64,000 nucleotides of DNA from Nocardioides daejeonensis (GTDB lineage Bacteria; Actinomycetota; Actinomycetes; Propionibacteriales; Nocardioidaceae). Under the pieces are notes generated by a model. The model was not told where the DNA came from, did not search any database, and worked only from the letters and a program-made list of their open reading frames with translations. Below are positions 35,128-47,944 of this stretch, in pieces (positions within the stretch are counted from its first letter, which is position 1; each line of letters opens with the position of its first letter). The stretch spans positions 372,001 to 436,000 of the forward strand of contig NZ_QHKZ01000002.1 in NCBI RefSeq assembly GCF_003194585.1, given 5' to 3'. The position numbers were made by a program, and so were the translations under genes.

Positions 35128-36306
35128 GTGAAGTGGCGGATGGAGTGGCGACCCGAGGTGCGACCGTGGGAGGTCGCGCCGATCTCCCGCGGCGGCTCCA
35201 TCGCCCGCTATCTCGGATGCCTGCTCATCAGCGCCCTGGTGTGGAGCCAGACCTGGGGATTCTTCCAACGAGCCCACTGGTGGGTCGTCGCGCTCGACCT
35301 GCTGGCCGGAGTGGTCACGTTCGCCTTGGTCAGCTGGCGCCGTCGCCGGCCGCTCGCGGTCGCGCTGGTGACCGCTGTGATCGCATGCGCCTCCGCGACA
35401 GCCGCCGGGCCGGCAACCCTCGCTGCCCTGTCGGTGGCGACCAGACGCCGATGGCCCCACGTGATCCTCGTCGGCCTGGCGACCGTCGTCAGCGGCGAGA
35501 TCTTCTCCCGATGGACCCACGCCCCCAGCGACAACAGGCTCCTGGACCTCTCGGTGACCATCGGCTTCGTCGCCGCGCTCATGTCATGGGGCATGTACAT
35601 GGGCTCCCGGCGCGAGCTCCTCTACAGCCTCAAGGAGCGGGCCGAGCAGGCCGAGGCGCAACAGGAGCTGCGCACCGACAAGGCCCGGGGCGACGAGCGC
35701 GCTCGCATCGCCCGCGAGATGCACGACGTGCTTGCCCACCGGATCAGCCAGGTCTCGATGCTGGCCGGCGCACTCTCCTTCCGGACCGATCTCTCCGCCG
35801 AGCAGATGCGCGAGCATGCCGGGCTCATCCAGTCCCAGGCCAACCGGGCCCTCGACGAGCTGCGTGCGGTGCTCGGGGTGCTGCGGGACCGGACGAGCGG
35901 CGAGCTCATGGACCGGCCGCAGCCGACCTGGGCAGATGTTCCGGCGCTGCTCGCCGAGGCCCGGGTCGGCGGCACCCAGGTCACCCTGGACGATCAGGTC
36001 ATCGATGCTGCCACTCTCTCCGGCGCAACCGGACGGACGGCGTACCGGATGGTGCAGGAGGCGGTGACCAACGCCCGCAAGCATGCCCCCGGGGCGGTGG
36101 TGCGGATCGAGGCTCGGGGCGGCCCCGACGAGGGGCTAGCACTCACGATCCGCAACCCGCTCGGCTTCGGCGATGTCGCTGCCCCCGGCTCCGGGCTCGG
36201 CCTGGTAGGCCTCGCCGAGCGGGCCGCGTTGAGCGGCGGAACCTTGGAACACGGCCGTGAGCGAGGCGAGTTCGTGCTCAAGGCCTGGCTACCGTGGACC
36301 CCGTGA
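35128..36306 (+). CDS. Sensor histidine kinase, NarL-type (HisKA_3)
   Basis: The N-terminal half carries about four to five membrane helices, with no large external domain. The dimerisation and phosphoacceptor motif is RIAREMHDVLAHRIS, with His199 as the likely phosphorylated residue. The HATPase part shows the N-box VQEAVTNARKHA and G-box GSGLGLVGLAER. The response regulator starts inside its 3' end. Short-loop intramembrane sensors of this type often respond to envelope stress or to the substrate of the adjacent ABC exporter; that link is inference. Confidence 0.92.
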   Translation: MKWRMEWRPEVRPWEVAPISRGGSIARYLGCLLISALVWSQTWGFFQRAHWWVVALDLLAGVVTFALVSWRRRRPLAVALVTAVIACASATAAGPATLAALSVATRRRWPHVILVGLATVVSGEIFSRWTHAPSDNRLLDLSVTIGFVAALMSWGMYMGSRRELLYSLKERAEQAEAQQELRTDKARGDERARIAREMHDVLAHRISQVSMLAGALSFRTDLSAEQMREHAGLIQSQANRALDELRAVLGVLRDRTSGELMDRPQPTWADVPALLAEARVGGTQVTLDDQVIDAATLSGATGRTAYRMVQEAVTNARKHAPGAVVRIEARGGPDEGLALTIRNPLGFGDVAAPGSGLGLVGLAERAALSGGTLEHGRERGEFVLKAWLPWTP

Positions 36307-36980
36307 ATCTCGACGCCGGAGCCAACGCCGCACAGATCCGACTCCTCATCGTCGACGACGACCCGCTGGTGCGGTCCGCGCTCGGTCTGATGCTCGGGGG
36401 TCAGGCCGACATCTCGGTCGTCGCGGAGGCCGGTGACGGTGCAGCGGGGGTGGCTGCGGTCCGCGAGCACCGCCCCGACGTGGTGCTCATGGACATCAGA
36501 ATGCCGGGCATGGACGGACTGGAGGCCACGCGACTGCTCCAGGACGAGGCCGCACCGCCTCGCATCATCGTGCTCACCACCTTCGACGCAGACGACTATG
36601 TCGTCTCGGCAGTTGCTGCCGGGGCCGAAGGCTTCCTGGTGAAGGACACACCGCCCGGCGACATCGTGACGGCGGTGCGAGCCGTGGTAGCCGGCGACCC
36701 GATGCTCTCTCCCTCCGCGACCGCCTCCCTGATCCGTCAGGTGCGCAACGATGCCCCCGATCGGACGTCGGCAGCCCTGGACCGGGTCGACCGGCTCACC
36801 GAGCGCGAGCGCGACGTGGCGCTCGCCGTAGGCCGGGGGCTCAGCAATGCGGAGATCGCCCGCGAGCTCTTCCTGTCGCTGCCGACGGTCAAGGCCCACG
36901 TCTCGCGGATCTTCGACAAGCTGGAGGCGACGAACCGGGTGCAGATCGCGATCTGCATGCACGACGCGGGACTCGTCTAG
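36294..36980 (+). CDS. NarL/LuxR-family response regulator
   Basis: The receiver domain has the acidic pair in LLIVDDDPLVRS, the phospho-acceptor Asp67 in VVLMDIRMPGMDG and Lys in GFLVKDTPPGDI. The C-terminal LuxR helix-turn-helix reads LTEREREVALAVGRGLSN-like, with EIARELFLSLPTVKAHVSRI. The GTG at 36294 overlaps the kinase gene; a second GTG at 36303 overlaps its stop as GTGA. The pair sits back to back with the ABC exporter genes, its probable targets. Confidence 0.93.
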   Translation: MDPVNLDAGANAAQIRLLIVDDDPLVRSALGLMLGGQADISVVAEAGDGAAGVAAVREHRPDVVLMDIRMPGMDGLEATRLLQDEAAPPRIIVLTTFDADDYVVSAVAAGAEGFLVKDTPPGDIVTAVRAVVAGDPMLSPSATASLIRQVRNDAPDRTSAALDRVDRLTERERDVALAVGRGLSNAEIARELFLSLPTVKAHVSRIFDKLEATNRVQIAICMHDAGLV

Positions 36981-37018
36981 CCAGGGAGCCCGGCCCGGGG
37001 AGTGCTGATCGGCCGTTT

Positions 37019-37777
37019 CTAGATCTCGTAGACCGCGCCGACCCGAGCCAGGTCGAGCGGCCCGGTCCAGCGCGAGCGCGCCTCGTCGTACGCCCGCTGC
37101 TTGTCGTGCCACGGCGGCACGTGGGTGATCACCAGCCTGCCTACCGCGGCGCGGGTGGCGAGGTCACCGACCTCGACCCCGGTGAGGTGCAGATCCTCGG
37201 GGTTCTCCTCGCCGTCGCAGAAGGCGGCCTCGGCGAGCATGAGGTCGGCACCCACCATCGCGCGCTCCAGGCCGTCGCAGGGACCGCAGTCTCCGGAGTA
37301 GGCCAGCACCTTGTCGCCGCAGCTGATCCGCAGCGAGTAGGCGGGCACCGGATGCACCACGTCGAACGCCTCGACAGTGAACGGACCGAAGGTGAAGGCC
37401 TCGGCCGGATAGGTACGGAAGTCGAACTCCTCATGCATCCCTGGCTCCGGCGCCAGATCGTAGGCCCCGGCCAGTCGCTCGGCCGTGCCGGCGGGCCCCC
37501 AGACCGGGATGATCGGCGCATGGCCGCTCGGGTGGTAGCGACGCAGCACGTAGTAGCCGCAGAGGTCGAGGCAGTGGTCGGCGTGCAGGTGGCTCAGCAG
37601 CACGCCGTCGATCGCCAGCGGGTCGGCGAAGTTGTGCAGGCTGCCGAGCGCTCCGCTGCCGAGGTCGAGAAGAACCCGCCAGGTGCGGCCCTCGTGCTCG
37701 GCCTCCAGCAGGTAGCAGCTGGCCGGTGAGTCGGGCCCTGGATAGGAGCCGGAGCAGCCGACGACGGTGAGCCTCAT
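37019..37777 (-). CDS. Metallo-beta-lactamase-fold cyclic nucleotide phosphodiesterase (Rv1339-like)
   Basis: The beta-lactamase-fold metal motif is [18 protein letters not shown], with further ligands in GDCGPCDG and ITHVPPWHD. The protein has 252 residues. It has the sequence pattern and gene position (next to murI) of M. tuberculosis Rv1339, reported as an atypical class II cAMP phosphodiesterase. It probably lowers cyclic nucleotide levels. The start ATG at 37777 overlaps the murI stop as ATGA. Confidence 0.87.
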   Translation of the reverse strand: MRLTVVGCSGSYPGPDSPASCYLLEAEHEGRTWRVLLDLGSGALGSLHNFADPLAIDGVLLSHLHADHCLDLCGYYVLRRYHPSGHAPIIPVWGPAGTAERLAGAYDLAPEPGMHEEFDFRTYPAEAFTFGPFTVEAFDVVHPVPAYSLRISCGDKVLAYSGDCGPCDGLERAMVGADLMLAEAAFCDGEENPEDLHLTGVEVGDLATRAAVGRLVITHVPPWHDKQRAYDEARSRWTGPLDLARVGAVYEI

Positions 37778-38574
37778 GCCAGCCCTCCGACGTACTGGTG
37801 CGCGGCAGCCAGCTCGGGGCCGAGGAACCGGCGCCCGATGCGCTCGAACTCCTCCGGCGCACCGGTGGTGAGGAAGCGGTGCTCGGGCGCACCCTGAGAG
37901 CGCATCAGATCCGCTCCGGCCAGCGTTCGGTAGACATCCTTCGCGCACTCCTCGGCACTGCTCACCAGTGTCACCTGGTCACCCATCACGTAGGAGATCA
38001 CACCAGTCAACAGGGGATAGTGCGTGCACCCGAGGATCAGCGTGTCGACGCCGGCCGAAGTCAGCGGGTCGAGGTACTCGTGCGCGGCGGCCAACAGCTC
38101 GGGACCGCCGGTGATGCCCTGCTCGACGAAGTCGACGAAGAGCGGACACGATCGGGTGTGCAGGTCGACGTGCGGCGCCGCCGCGAACGCATCGTCGTAC
38201 GCCATCGACTCGGCCGTCGCGCGCGTGCAGATCACCCCGATGCGACCGGTGCGGCTGGCGGCCACCGCGCGGCGGGTCGCCGGCAGGATCACCTCCACGA
38301 CCGGCACGTCGTAGCGCTCGCGGGCATCGCGCAGCATCGCCGCACTGGCCGAGTTGCAGGCGATGACGAGTGCCTTGACGCCCTGGTCCACCAGGTGGTC
38401 CAGACACTCCAGCGCGTACTCGCGGACCTCGCCGATCGGCTTGGGACCGTAGGGCTGGCGCGCGGTGTCACCCAGGTAGAGGACGGACTCGTGCGGCAAC
38501 TGGTCGATCACGGACCGGACGACCGTGAGACCGCCGAAGCCCGAGTCGAAGATGCCGATGGGAAGGTCCGTCAC
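37774..38574 (-). CDS. murI: Glutamate racemase
   Basis: This cytoplasmic enzyme makes D-glutamate for peptidoglycan. The two catalytic Cys are in [12 protein letters not shown] and [10 protein letters not shown]. The family start [15 protein letters not shown] and [13 protein letters not shown] are intact. The length of 266 residues is normal. I chose the GTG at 38574 ([12 protein letters not shown]); a longer upstream frame carries no family sequence. Confidence 0.96.
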   Translation of the reverse strand: MTDLPIGIFDSGFGGLTVVRSVIDQLPHESVLYLGDTARQPYGPKPIGEVREYALECLDHLVDQGVKALVIACNSASAAMLRDARERYDVPVVEVILPATRRAVAASRTGRIGVICTRATAESMAYDDAFAAAPHVDLHTRSCPLFVDFVEQGITGGPELLAAAHEYLDPLTSAGVDTLILGCTHYPLLTGVISYVMGDQVTLVSSAEECAKDVYRTLAGADLMRSQGAPEHRFLTTGAPEEFERIGRRFLGPELAAAHQYVGGLA

Positions 38575-38643
38575 GAGAGAGCAATCTAGACGCCGACGGC
38601 CTCGCTGGCAGCAAGAGGCGATCCAACTCACTACCGTGGAGGG

Positions 38644-39690
38644 ATGAGGTCCCTCCCGCACGCCCCGATCCGCCGGCTCAGCGTCTTGGTCGCGACCCTG
38701 CCGATGCTGCTCGGCAGCGCGGCCTGCGGGGCGGTGACCTCAGGCTCGCCCGAGGTCGCCGCACCCGAGACGAACGCCCGCGCCTCCGTCAACGACCGGC
38801 ACGTCCTGCTGATCTCCCTCGACGGCTTCAACCCGAAGTCCCTGGCGCTCCTCGGGCAGAAGCAGACGCCGAACCTCCACAAGATCATCAGGCGAGGAGC
38901 AACCACCCTCAACGCACGCACGCTACGAGAGCGGACGCAGACGCTGCCCAACCACACCGGCATGATCACGGGCCGGCGGGTGGACCCCGCCGAGGGCGGC
39001 CACGGTGTCTGGTTCAACACCGATCCCGGCACCACGGTCAGTGATGCCGCGGGCGAGCCGGTCGCCTCGGTCTTCGACGCGGTGCACCGGGCCGGCGGCA
39101 CGACGGCGCTCTTCACCTCCAAGGACAAGTTCCGCTACTTCCAGCGCAGCTGGCCCGACACGATCGACCGGTTCACCTATCAGAGCGACAACGCGAAGCT
39201 GATGAAGTCGACGCTCAAGGACCTCAAGACACGCCGCGCCTTCACGATGCTCCATCTCTCGGCACCTGACGCCGCCGGCCACCGCTACGGGTTCCTGAGT
39301 CCCGCCTACCTGCGGGTGGTGAAGCGGGTGGACGCTCTGATCGGCAAACTGCTCACGAAGCTGCGCAAGCGCCCCGAGCTGGCGGAGGGACTCGTCGTGC
39401 TGGTGACCGCTGACCACGGCGGCCCCCGCAACCACAAGCTGCACTCGAAGGTCAACCTTCGCGCCAACTACCGGGTGCCGCTCCTGGCCTGGGGCGACGG
39501 CGTGGCCCGCGGTGACCTCTACCGGCTCAACCCGGGGTTCCGGGACCCCGGCACGAAGCGCACCGGCTATGCGGGCACACAGCCGATCCGCAACGGCATG
39601 GTCGCCAACCTCAGCACGTCGCTGCTCGGCCTGGACGCGGTGCCGGGCAGCACCCTGGATCCTGCGCAGCAGCTGGACGTCTTGCGCTGA
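38644..39690 (+). CDS. Secreted alkaline phosphatase/NPP-family phosphodiesterase, possible lipoprotein
   Basis: A signal peptide ends [10 protein letters not shown]; the Cys could be lipidated, but the -3 residue is not the usual Leu. The nucleotide-pyrophosphatase fold shows [13 protein letters not shown] (first metal Asp), the nucleophile Thr in [12 protein letters not shown], and later ligands in [13 protein letters not shown] and [12 protein letters not shown]. The length is 348 residues. It probably hydrolyses phosphodiester or phosphate esters at the cell surface. It is inserted between murI and cysM and points the other way from both. Confidence 0.83.
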   Translation: MRSLPHAPIRRLSVLVATLPMLLGSAACGAVTSGSPEVAAPETNARASVNDRHVLLISLDGFNPKSLALLGQKQTPNLHKIIRRGATTLNARTLRERTQTLPNHTGMITGRRVDPAEGGHGVWFNTDPGTTVSDAAGEPVASVFDAVHRAGGTTALFTSKDKFRYFQRSWPDTIDRFTYQSDNAKLMKSTLKDLKTRRAFTMLHLSAPDAAGHRYGFLSPAYLRVVKRVDALIGKLLTKLRKRPELAEGLVVLVTADHGGPRNHKLHSKVNLRANYRVPLLAWGDGVARGDLYRLNPGFRDPGTKRTGYAGTQPIRNGMVANLSTSLLGLDAVPGSTLDPAQQLDVLR

Positions 39691-39745
39691 CGCGATCGCA
39701 CCGTGGCCAGCGGGCAGCTTGAATCCACCCCGCGGGACAGCAGGC

Positions 39746-40992
<1,247 letters not shown>

Positions 40993-41061
40993 GGGGTGCT
41001 CCTCTGGTGTCGGTATGCCCGTCTCCGGGCGTGTATCGGTGGTTCGGTGTGCTCGGGATGC

Positions 41062-41490
41062 TCAGCCGAGTTCGGGGACCACGGCGACCTCTTCCTCGGT
41101 CACCTCGCCGTCCACGATCCTGTAGGACCTGAACTCCACGGGTCCGTCGTTATTCCCGTGCTCACGGGTGGAGACGAGCACATAGTGGGCACCGGGCTCG
41201 CTGGCCAGCCCGATGTCGGTACGGCTCGGGTATGCCTCGGTCGCGGTGTGCGAGTGATAGATCACCACCGGTTCCTCGTCGCGATCCCACATCTCCTTGT
41301 AGAGCTCCAGGAGCTCCGTGGAGTCGAACTCGTAGAACGTGGGACTGCCGGCGGCGTTGACCATCTCGACGACACGCTCCGGTCGGTCGCTGCCCTCCGG
41401 ACCGGCGACGATGCCGCAGGCCTCGTCGGGATGGTCCCGCTTGGCATGGGCGACGATCGCGTCGTAGGTGGCCTGATCGATGGTCAACAC
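41062..41490 (-). CDS. mec: Mec, JAMM metallopeptidase of the CysO pathway
   Basis: This zinc isopeptidase releases cysteine from the CysO-cysteine adduct. The JAMM motif is complete: Glu23 in HPDEACGIVAG, His79-x-His81 in VIYHSHTATEAYPSRTD, with Ser89 and Asp92. The length is 142 residues. It is the first gene of the mec-cysO-cysM unit, 106 bp from the divergent gdhA. It may also trim the CysO extension. Confidence 0.94.
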   Translation of the reverse strand: MLTIDQATYDAIVAHAKRDHPDEACGIVAGPEGSDRPERVVEMVNAAGSPTFYEFDSTELLELYKEMWDRDEEPVVIYHSHTATEAYPSRTDIGLASEPGAHYVLVSTREHGNNDGPVEFRSYRIVDGEVTEEEVAVVPELG

Positions 41491-41587
41491 GGGCCTCAGC
41501 GTAGTTGAGCCGGTCCGCGGGCCGGACCGCCACCGTCCACCGTGTGGATGGTGAGACGAATCGGCCCGGAAGGTGGAAGTCGTCTAG

Positions 41588-42943
<1,356 letters not shown>

Positions 42944-42963
42944 TCGATCGGGTCACGACCGCG

Positions 42964-42998
42964 AAAGCGCCCCGGAGCTGTCGGCTCCGGGGCGCTTT
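42964..42998. terminator. Terminator between gdhA and DUF2017 gene
   Basis: Perfect 15-bp arms (AAAGCGCCCCGGAGC with GCTCCGGGGCGCTTT) surround a TGTCG loop, followed by TCTCGTCTTC. The site is between two convergent stops. Confidence 0.85.
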
Positions 42999-43012
42999 CT
43001 CGTCTTCGGCGA

Positions 43013-43594
43013 TCAGTCGCCGAGCGCGTCGACCAGGGTCTCCTGCAGGTAGCCGACCCACTCGTAGATGTCGTGAGCCTGGCCGACCGGATCGTCGTCG
43101 GGCAACGCCGCCCAACGTGCTTCATCGCCCTCCTCGATGCCGAGGCGGGTCGCCAGCGCCAGCCTGATGTCGGTGAACGAACGCATCCAGAGCTGGGCCC
43201 GCGGCAGATCGAGCTCGACGTCGAGATACAGCCCTTCGTCGGTGAGCTCGGCCGGCAGTCCCGCCTCCTCGAGATCGTCGATGATGGCGATCGCCGCCGT
43301 AGCCTTGCTGCTGCGCAGCGTGCTCTCGGTGTAACGGCGGAACTCCCCCGCCGCCTCCTCGTCGTCGACGTACGCCGAGGGGAAGAGCCGGGCCAGCACC
43401 GGATCCTCCGGCACGGTCGTGGGACCGGTGAAGTCGAACAGCGCCTCGAGCGGGTCCGAGCTGACCGGCGCCGCGGCCTCGTCGCGGAGCAGCTCCACGA
43501 GCTGGCTGGCCAGCGAGCGCAGCAGGTCGGCCTCGAAGCCGGTGAAGTTGGCGATGGTCCGGCCGCTGCGCCGGTGCCGCTCGAAGCCCGTCAC
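43013..43594 (-). CDS. DUF2017 protein, ClpS-linked
   Basis: This soluble, mostly helical protein has 193 residues ([40 protein letters not shown]). It is the actinobacterial DUF2017 family, equivalent in position to Rv1332. The function is unknown. The GTG start overlaps the clpS stop as GTGA, so the product is made together with ClpS; a role near Clp proteolysis is inference. Confidence 0.87.
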   Translation of the reverse strand: MTGFERHRRSGRTIANFTGFEADLLRSLASQLVELLRDEAAAPVSSDPLEALFDFTGPTTVPEDPVLARLFPSAYVDDEEAAGEFRRYTESTLRSSKATAAIAIIDDLEEAGLPAELTDEGLYLDVELDLPRAQLWMRSFTDIRLALATRLGIEEGDEARWAALPDDDPVGQAHDIYEWVGYLQETLVDALGD

Positions 43595-43884
43595 GTGGAC
43601 TGCTCCATGGTCGCCCACAGCCCGTACTCGTGCATCGCCTGCACGTCGCGCTCCATCTCCTCGCGGCTGCCGGTGGAGACGACAGACCTGCCGTCGTGAT
43701 GCACCTCCAGCATCAGCTTCTCCGCCTTCGCCTTGTCGTAGCCGAAGTAGGTGCGGAAGACGTAGGTCACGTAGGACATCAGGTTGACCGGGTCGTTCCA
43801 CACGATGGTCACCCAGGGCTTGGCGAGAAACGTGATCGCGTCGGGGAGCTCCGTGACATCGGGCTCGGCGTGGATCGGACTCAC
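43591..43884 (-). CDS. clpS: ATP-dependent Clp protease adaptor ClpS
   Basis: ClpS delivers N-degron substrates to ClpC or ClpA. The family block [20 protein letters not shown] is clear, with the ligand-binding Asn-Asp-Pro. The core continues [22 protein letters not shown] and ends [11 protein letters not shown]. The 97-residue form uses the GTG at 43884; the frame further upstream runs into the divergent pncB promoter. Confidence 0.95.
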   Translation of the reverse strand: MSPIHAEPDVTELPDAITFLAKPWVTIVWNDPVNLMSYVTYVFRTYFGYDKAKAEKLMLEVHHDGRSVVSTGSREEMERDVQAMHEYGLWATMEQST

Positions 43885-43910
43885 GCGGTCATCGTGGCAC
43901 AGTAGGCCGC

Positions 43911-45209
43911 GTGACTGTCGCATCGGCCATGCCCTCGACCGCCTTGCTGACCGACCACTACGAGCTCACCATGCTCCAGGCAGCGCTTCGCTCCGGCACC
44001 GCGCACCGGCGCTCGGTCTTCGAGCTCTTCGGCCGGCGGCTCCCGGAGGGCCGGCGCTACGGGGTGGTCGCCGGAGTCGGGCGCGCGCTGGAGGCGCTCA
44101 AGGCCTTCCGCTTCGACGACGAGGTGCTCACGCTGCTGCGGGAGCGCTCCGTCGTGGACGAGGCGACCCTCGACCACCTGGCGCAGTGGCGCTTCGAGGG
44201 GGATATCTGGGGCTACCCGGAGGGCGAGATCTACTTCGCCCACTCCCCACTCCTGGTCGTCGAGGCGACCTTCGCCGAGGCCGTCGTCCTGGAGACGCTG
44301 CTGCTGTCGATCTACAACCACGACTCGGCCATCGCCTCCGCCGCCTCTCGGATGACCCTGGCTGCGGCGGGCCGACCCTGCATCGAGATGGGGTCACGGC
44401 GTACCCATGAGGAGGCCGCGGTCGCCTGTGCCCGCGCCGCCTGGCTGGCCGGCTTCGCCTCGACCTCCAACCTCGCCGCCGCGCAGCGGCACGACATCCC
44501 CACCAGCGGGACCTCCGCGCACAGCTTCACCCTCCTGCACGACACGGAGGAGGCGGCGTTCCGCGCCCAGCTCGCCTCGCTCGGCACCGACACCACTCTG
44601 CTGGTCGACACCTACGACGTCACCGCCGCCGTACGCACCGCCGTGGAGCTCGCCGGCCCGGGGCTGGGGGCGGTGCGCCTCGACTCCGGCGACCTCGGCG
44701 TCCTCGCCCACGACGTGCGCCGCCAGCTCGACGAGCTCGGCGCCACCGAGACCCGGATCATCGTCACCAGCGACCTCGACGAGCACGCCATCGCGGCCCT
44801 CGCCGCTGCGCCCGTCGACGGCTACGGGGTCGGCACCCAGCTGGTGGTGGGCAGCGGGCACCCGACCTGTGGATTCGTCTACAAGCTCGTCGCGCGGGAG
44901 AACTCCGCCGGCACCGTGGAGCCGGTCGCCAAGCGCTCCCCCTCCAAGGCGTCCCTAGGCGGACGGAAGTGGGCGGCCCGCCGCCTCGGCCCGGACGGGC
45001 GCGCCGCTGCCGAGGTCATCACCGGCACGCCCCAGCTTCGGCCTGAGGATCGCCCACTGCTGACGCCGCTGGTCCGCGGGGGCGAGGTGGTCGGGGCAGA
45101 ACCACTCTCCGCAGCCCGGGAGCGGCACGAGCACGTGCGCGCAGAACTCCCCCGGGTGGTGCGGATGATGAGCAAGGGCGAGGCCGCGCTGCCCACACTC
45201 TTCGAGTGA
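43911..45209 (+). CDS. pncB: Nicotinate phosphoribosyltransferase
   Basis: This enzyme makes nicotinate mononucleotide from nicotinate and PRPP in NAD salvage. [13 protein letters not shown], the phosphorylation-site region [19 protein letters not shown], and the phosphate-binding [13 protein letters not shown] and [11 protein letters not shown] are present. The length is 432 residues. Start options are the GTG at 43911 or the ATG at 43929; only 26 bp separate it from divergent clpS, so a very short leader is likely. Confidence 0.95.
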   Translation: MTVASAMPSTALLTDHYELTMLQAALRSGTAHRRSVFELFGRRLPEGRRYGVVAGVGRALEALKAFRFDDEVLTLLRERSVVDEATLDHLAQWRFEGDIWGYPEGEIYFAHSPLLVVEATFAEAVVLETLLLSIYNHDSAIASAASRMTLAAAGRPCIEMGSRRTHEEAAVACARAAWLAGFASTSNLAAAQRHDIPTSGTSAHSFTLLHDTEEAAFRAQLASLGTDTTLLVDTYDVTAAVRTAVELAGPGLGAVRLDSGDLGVLAHDVRRQLDELGATETRIIVTSDLDEHAIAALAAAPVDGYGVGTQLVVGSGHPTCGFVYKLVARENSAGTVEPVAKRSPSKASLGGRKWAARRLGPDGRAAAEVITGTPQLRPEDRPLLTPLVRGGEVVGAEPLSAARERHEHVRAELPRVVRMMSKGEAALPTLFE

Positions 45210-45246
45210 GCCTGTCCAGCACCGGGTGGCGCACTAGGCTGAGACC

Positions 45247-45828
45247 ATGACCCGGGCACTGATCGTGGTGGATGTCCAGAACGACTTCTGCGAAGGCGGC
45301 TCGCTCGCCGTCAGCGGAGGTGCGGCCGTCGCGCACGGTGTCGCCACCCTCATCCGTGCGTGGCGGAGCGGCGACGAGGGCGCCCCCACCTGGGCACACA
45401 TCGTGGCGACCAAGGACCACCACATCGACCCCGGCGAGCACTGGGCGGCTCACGGCACCGAGCCCGACTATCGCACCTCCTGGCCGATCCACTGTCGCGT
45501 CGGCACCGAGGGCGAGGCCTTCCACCCGAACCTCGATCCGGCTCCCTTCGAGGCGGTCTTCCTCAAGGGCCAGTACGCCGCGGCGTACTCGGGCTTCGAG
45601 GGTGCTGCCTCCGACGGTGCCGGGCTCGCCGACTGGCTCCGCAGCCGCGGTGTCACCGACGTCGACGTCTGCGGCATCGCCACCGACCACTGCGTCCGCG
45701 CGACCGCGCTCGACGCCCGGGCGGCCGGCTTCGGAGTACGCCTGCTGGTCGACCTGTGCGCGGGCGTGGCGCCGGAGACCACCGCTGCCGCGCTGGCCGA
45801 GATGCAGGCGGCCGGGGTCACTGCCTGA
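45247..45828 (+). CDS. pncA: Nicotinamidase
   Basis: This enzyme hydrolyses nicotinamide to nicotinate, the substrate of the PncB encoded just upstream. The triad is Asp in VVDVQNDFCEGGSLAV, Lys in AVFLKGQYAAAYSGF and Cys in GIATDHCVRATALDA. Metal-binding residues are in TKDHHIDPGEHW. The length is 193 residues. The two genes form a complete nicotinamide-to-NaMN step. Confidence 0.95.
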   Translation: MTRALIVVDVQNDFCEGGSLAVSGGAAVAHGVATLIRAWRSGDEGAPTWAHIVATKDHHIDPGEHWAAHGTEPDYRTSWPIHCRVGTEGEAFHPNLDPAPFEAVFLKGQYAAAYSGFEGAASDGAGLADWLRSRGVTDVDVCGIATDHCVRATALDARAAGFGVRLLVDLCAGVAPETTAAALAEMQAAGVTA

Positions 45829-45843
45829 CCGCGGCCCCGCCGT

Positions 45844-46620
45844 TCAGGCTCCAGTGAAGCGTGGACGCCGCTTCTCCGAGAAGGCGGCCATTCCCTCGGC
45901 GACGTCCGCGGTCCGCAGCAGCATCGTCTGGGTGGTGCGCTCGTACTCCAGCGCCTCCTCCAGCTGGGGCAACGATGCGGCGTTGACCGACCGCTTGGTG
46001 GCGGCGATGCCGAGCGGCGCTCCCTGCCGGAGCCTCCGCACCACGCCGGCAAGCGTGTCGGCGTACTCCTCGTCGGCGACGCAGTGCGAGATCAGCCCGG
46101 CCGCGTAGGCATCGCTCGCCGGCAGCGGCTCCGCCAGCAGGGCCATCCGCATCGTGCGAGCTCGACCGATGGAGGCGGCGACGGTGGCTGCCGCGCCGCC
46201 GTCCGGCATCAGGCCGACGCGGGCGAAGGCGAGCAAGAAGGAGGCCGAGGCGGTGGCAACGTTGAGATCGCAGGCGAGGGCTGCACTCAGTCCCACCCCT
46301 GCTGCCACCCCGTTGACCCCGGCAACCACCGGCTTGTCGCAGCTGGTGATCGCCCGGACCAGGCGGTTGGCGGCATCCAGGGCACGCACGTCGAAGCGCT
46401 CGTGGGCATCGGCTCCACCGATGTCGGCGCCGGTGCTGAAGGCTGGACCGGTGCCGGTGAGCACCACGACGCGGACGTCGTCGCGCGATGCCGCCCGTTC
46501 CAGCTGCTCGGCAGCCGCGGTCACCATCTCCCCGGTCAGGGCGTTGAACACCTCGGGGCGGTCGAACCGCAGGGTGAGCACGCCGTCGTTCTCGGTGACC
46601 ACCAGGCCCGCAACAGTCAT
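45844..46620 (-). CDS. Enoyl-CoA hydratase/isomerase family protein
   Basis: This 258-residue crotonase-fold protein has an oxyanion-hole region around GPAFSTGADIGG and a GVNGVAAGVGLSAALACDLN block. The second catalytic position reads GLMPDGGAAA, with Asp rather than Glu. The first catalytic Glu of classic hydratases is also not obvious, so it may be a PaaG-like isomerase or a diverged hydratase. The true substrate is unknown. Confidence 0.87.
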   Translation of the reverse strand: MTVAGLVVTENDGVLTLRFDRPEVFNALTGEMVTAAAEQLERAASRDDVRVVVLTGTGPAFSTGADIGGADAHERFDVRALDAANRLVRAITSCDKPVVAGVNGVAAGVGLSAALACDLNVATASASFLLAFARVGLMPDGGAAATVAASIGRARTMRMALLAEPLPASDAYAAGLISHCVADEEYADTLAGVVRRLRQGAPLGIAATKRSVNAASLPQLEEALEYERTTQTMLLRTADVAEGMAAFSEKRRPRFTGA

Positions 46621-46705
46621 GATCGCAGGCTAGTCGGACACGCCTACCGCGTTGACACCGGCACACACCCCCTGAAAACTCCGTCGGGACCCTGAAGGAG
46701 GAACG

Positions 46706-47911
46706 GTGGACCGCGGATCGTTCGCGCCGCTGCGGGAGCGCAACTTCCGCTGGTACTTCAGCGCGCGTGTGGTCAACACGCTGGGCACCACGATGGCATC
46801 GGTCGCGCTCGCCTTCGCAGTGCTTCACATCAGCGACTCCCCTGCCGCGCTGGGCACCGTGCTCGCTGCCCACAGCATCCCGATGGTCGTCTTCCTGCTG
46901 CTCGGCGGTGTTGTGGCAGACCGCTTCGACCGGGCCCGGCTGCTGCGCCTGTGCAACCTGATGGCCGGCCTGAGCCAGCTCGCCTCTGCGGTCCTGGTGA
47001 TCAGTGGCCAGGCGGAGCTCTGGCACCTGGTGGTCCTGGGGGCGGCCAACGGCACGGTCTCCTCCGTCAGCCAGCCGGCGATGGCCGGCGTGGTGCCGCA
47101 ACTGGTGCCGCGGGAGCACCTGCAGGCCGCGAACGTGCTGCTCTCGATGATCCGGGGCGGACTCACGGTGCTCGGCCCGTCGACGGCGGCGGCCATCGTG
47201 GTGACCCTCGGCCCGGGATGGGCGCTGGCGGTGGATGCGGCGACCTGGCTGGTCTCCGCCGTACTCCTGCTCGGGGTGCGGATCCCGCCACGCACCGGGA
47301 AGCACGGCGACTCGGTGCTCCGGGAGCTGCGGGAGGGATGGGGACTCTTCGTCGGGCACGCTTGGCTGTGGATCGTGGTCTCGGCCTTCAGCATCCTCAA
47401 CGCGATCCACAGCGGCGCCTGGTTCACCCTCGGTCCGGTGCTCGCGAAGGAGACGATCGGCGAACGCGGCTGGGGGCTCGTGCTCTCGGCAGAGGCGATC
47501 GGGCTGCTGGTGACCACGGTGGTGATGCTGCGGGTACGACTGCGGCGCCCCCTGCTCTGGGGCATGCTGGGCTGCGCCACCTTCGGCGTGCCGATCCTGG
47601 TGCTGGGCGCGGACCTCGGCCTGGCCGCCACCATCGTTGCCGCCGTCGTGGCGGGCATGGGGATCGAGGTGTTCGGCCTCGGCTGGAACCTGGCGATGCA
47701 GGAGAACATCGAGGAGGAGAAGCTCTCGCGCGCCTACTCCTACGACATGCTCGGCTCCTTCGTCGCGATCCCCGTGGGCCAGTTGCTCTTCGGTCCGCTG
47801 GGAGCCGCCTTCGGGCTGCGGACGGTGATGGTCACCGCCGGATGCTGCTACGTCGCACTGGCGTTGCTCACCCTGGCTGCCCGACCGGTGCGACAGTTGG
47901 AGCGCGCCTGA
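46706..47911 (+). CDS. MFS transporter, MFS_3/enterobactin-exporter type
   Basis: The product has 401 residues with about 12 membrane helices. The N-terminus SFAPLRERNFRWYFSARVVN is typical of the MFS_3 exporter group, with motif A as GGVVADRFDRARLLRLCN. The GTG start at 46706 has a strong AAGGAGG site 4 nt upstream and a TTGACA -35-like box at 46652. Substrates are unknown; siderophores and macrolides are known for the group. Confidence 0.85.
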   Translation: MDRGSFAPLRERNFRWYFSARVVNTLGTTMASVALAFAVLHISDSPAALGTVLAAHSIPMVVFLLLGGVVADRFDRARLLRLCNLMAGLSQLASAVLVISGQAELWHLVVLGAANGTVSSVSQPAMAGVVPQLVPREHLQAANVLLSMIRGGLTVLGPSTAAAIVVTLGPGWALAVDAATWLVSAVLLLGVRIPPRTGKHGDSVLRELREGWGLFVGHAWLWIVVSAFSILNAIHSGAWFTLGPVLAKETIGERGWGLVLSAEAIGLLVTTVVMLRVRLRRPLLWGMLGCATFGVPILVLGADLGLAATIVAAVVAGMGIEVFGLGWNLAMQENIEEEKLSRAYSYDMLGSFVAIPVGQLLFGPLGAAFGLRTVMVTAGCCYVALALLTLAARPVRQLERA

Positions 47912-47944
47912 GGTCCGGTCACGCGAAGGCGGCGCATCCCACGA

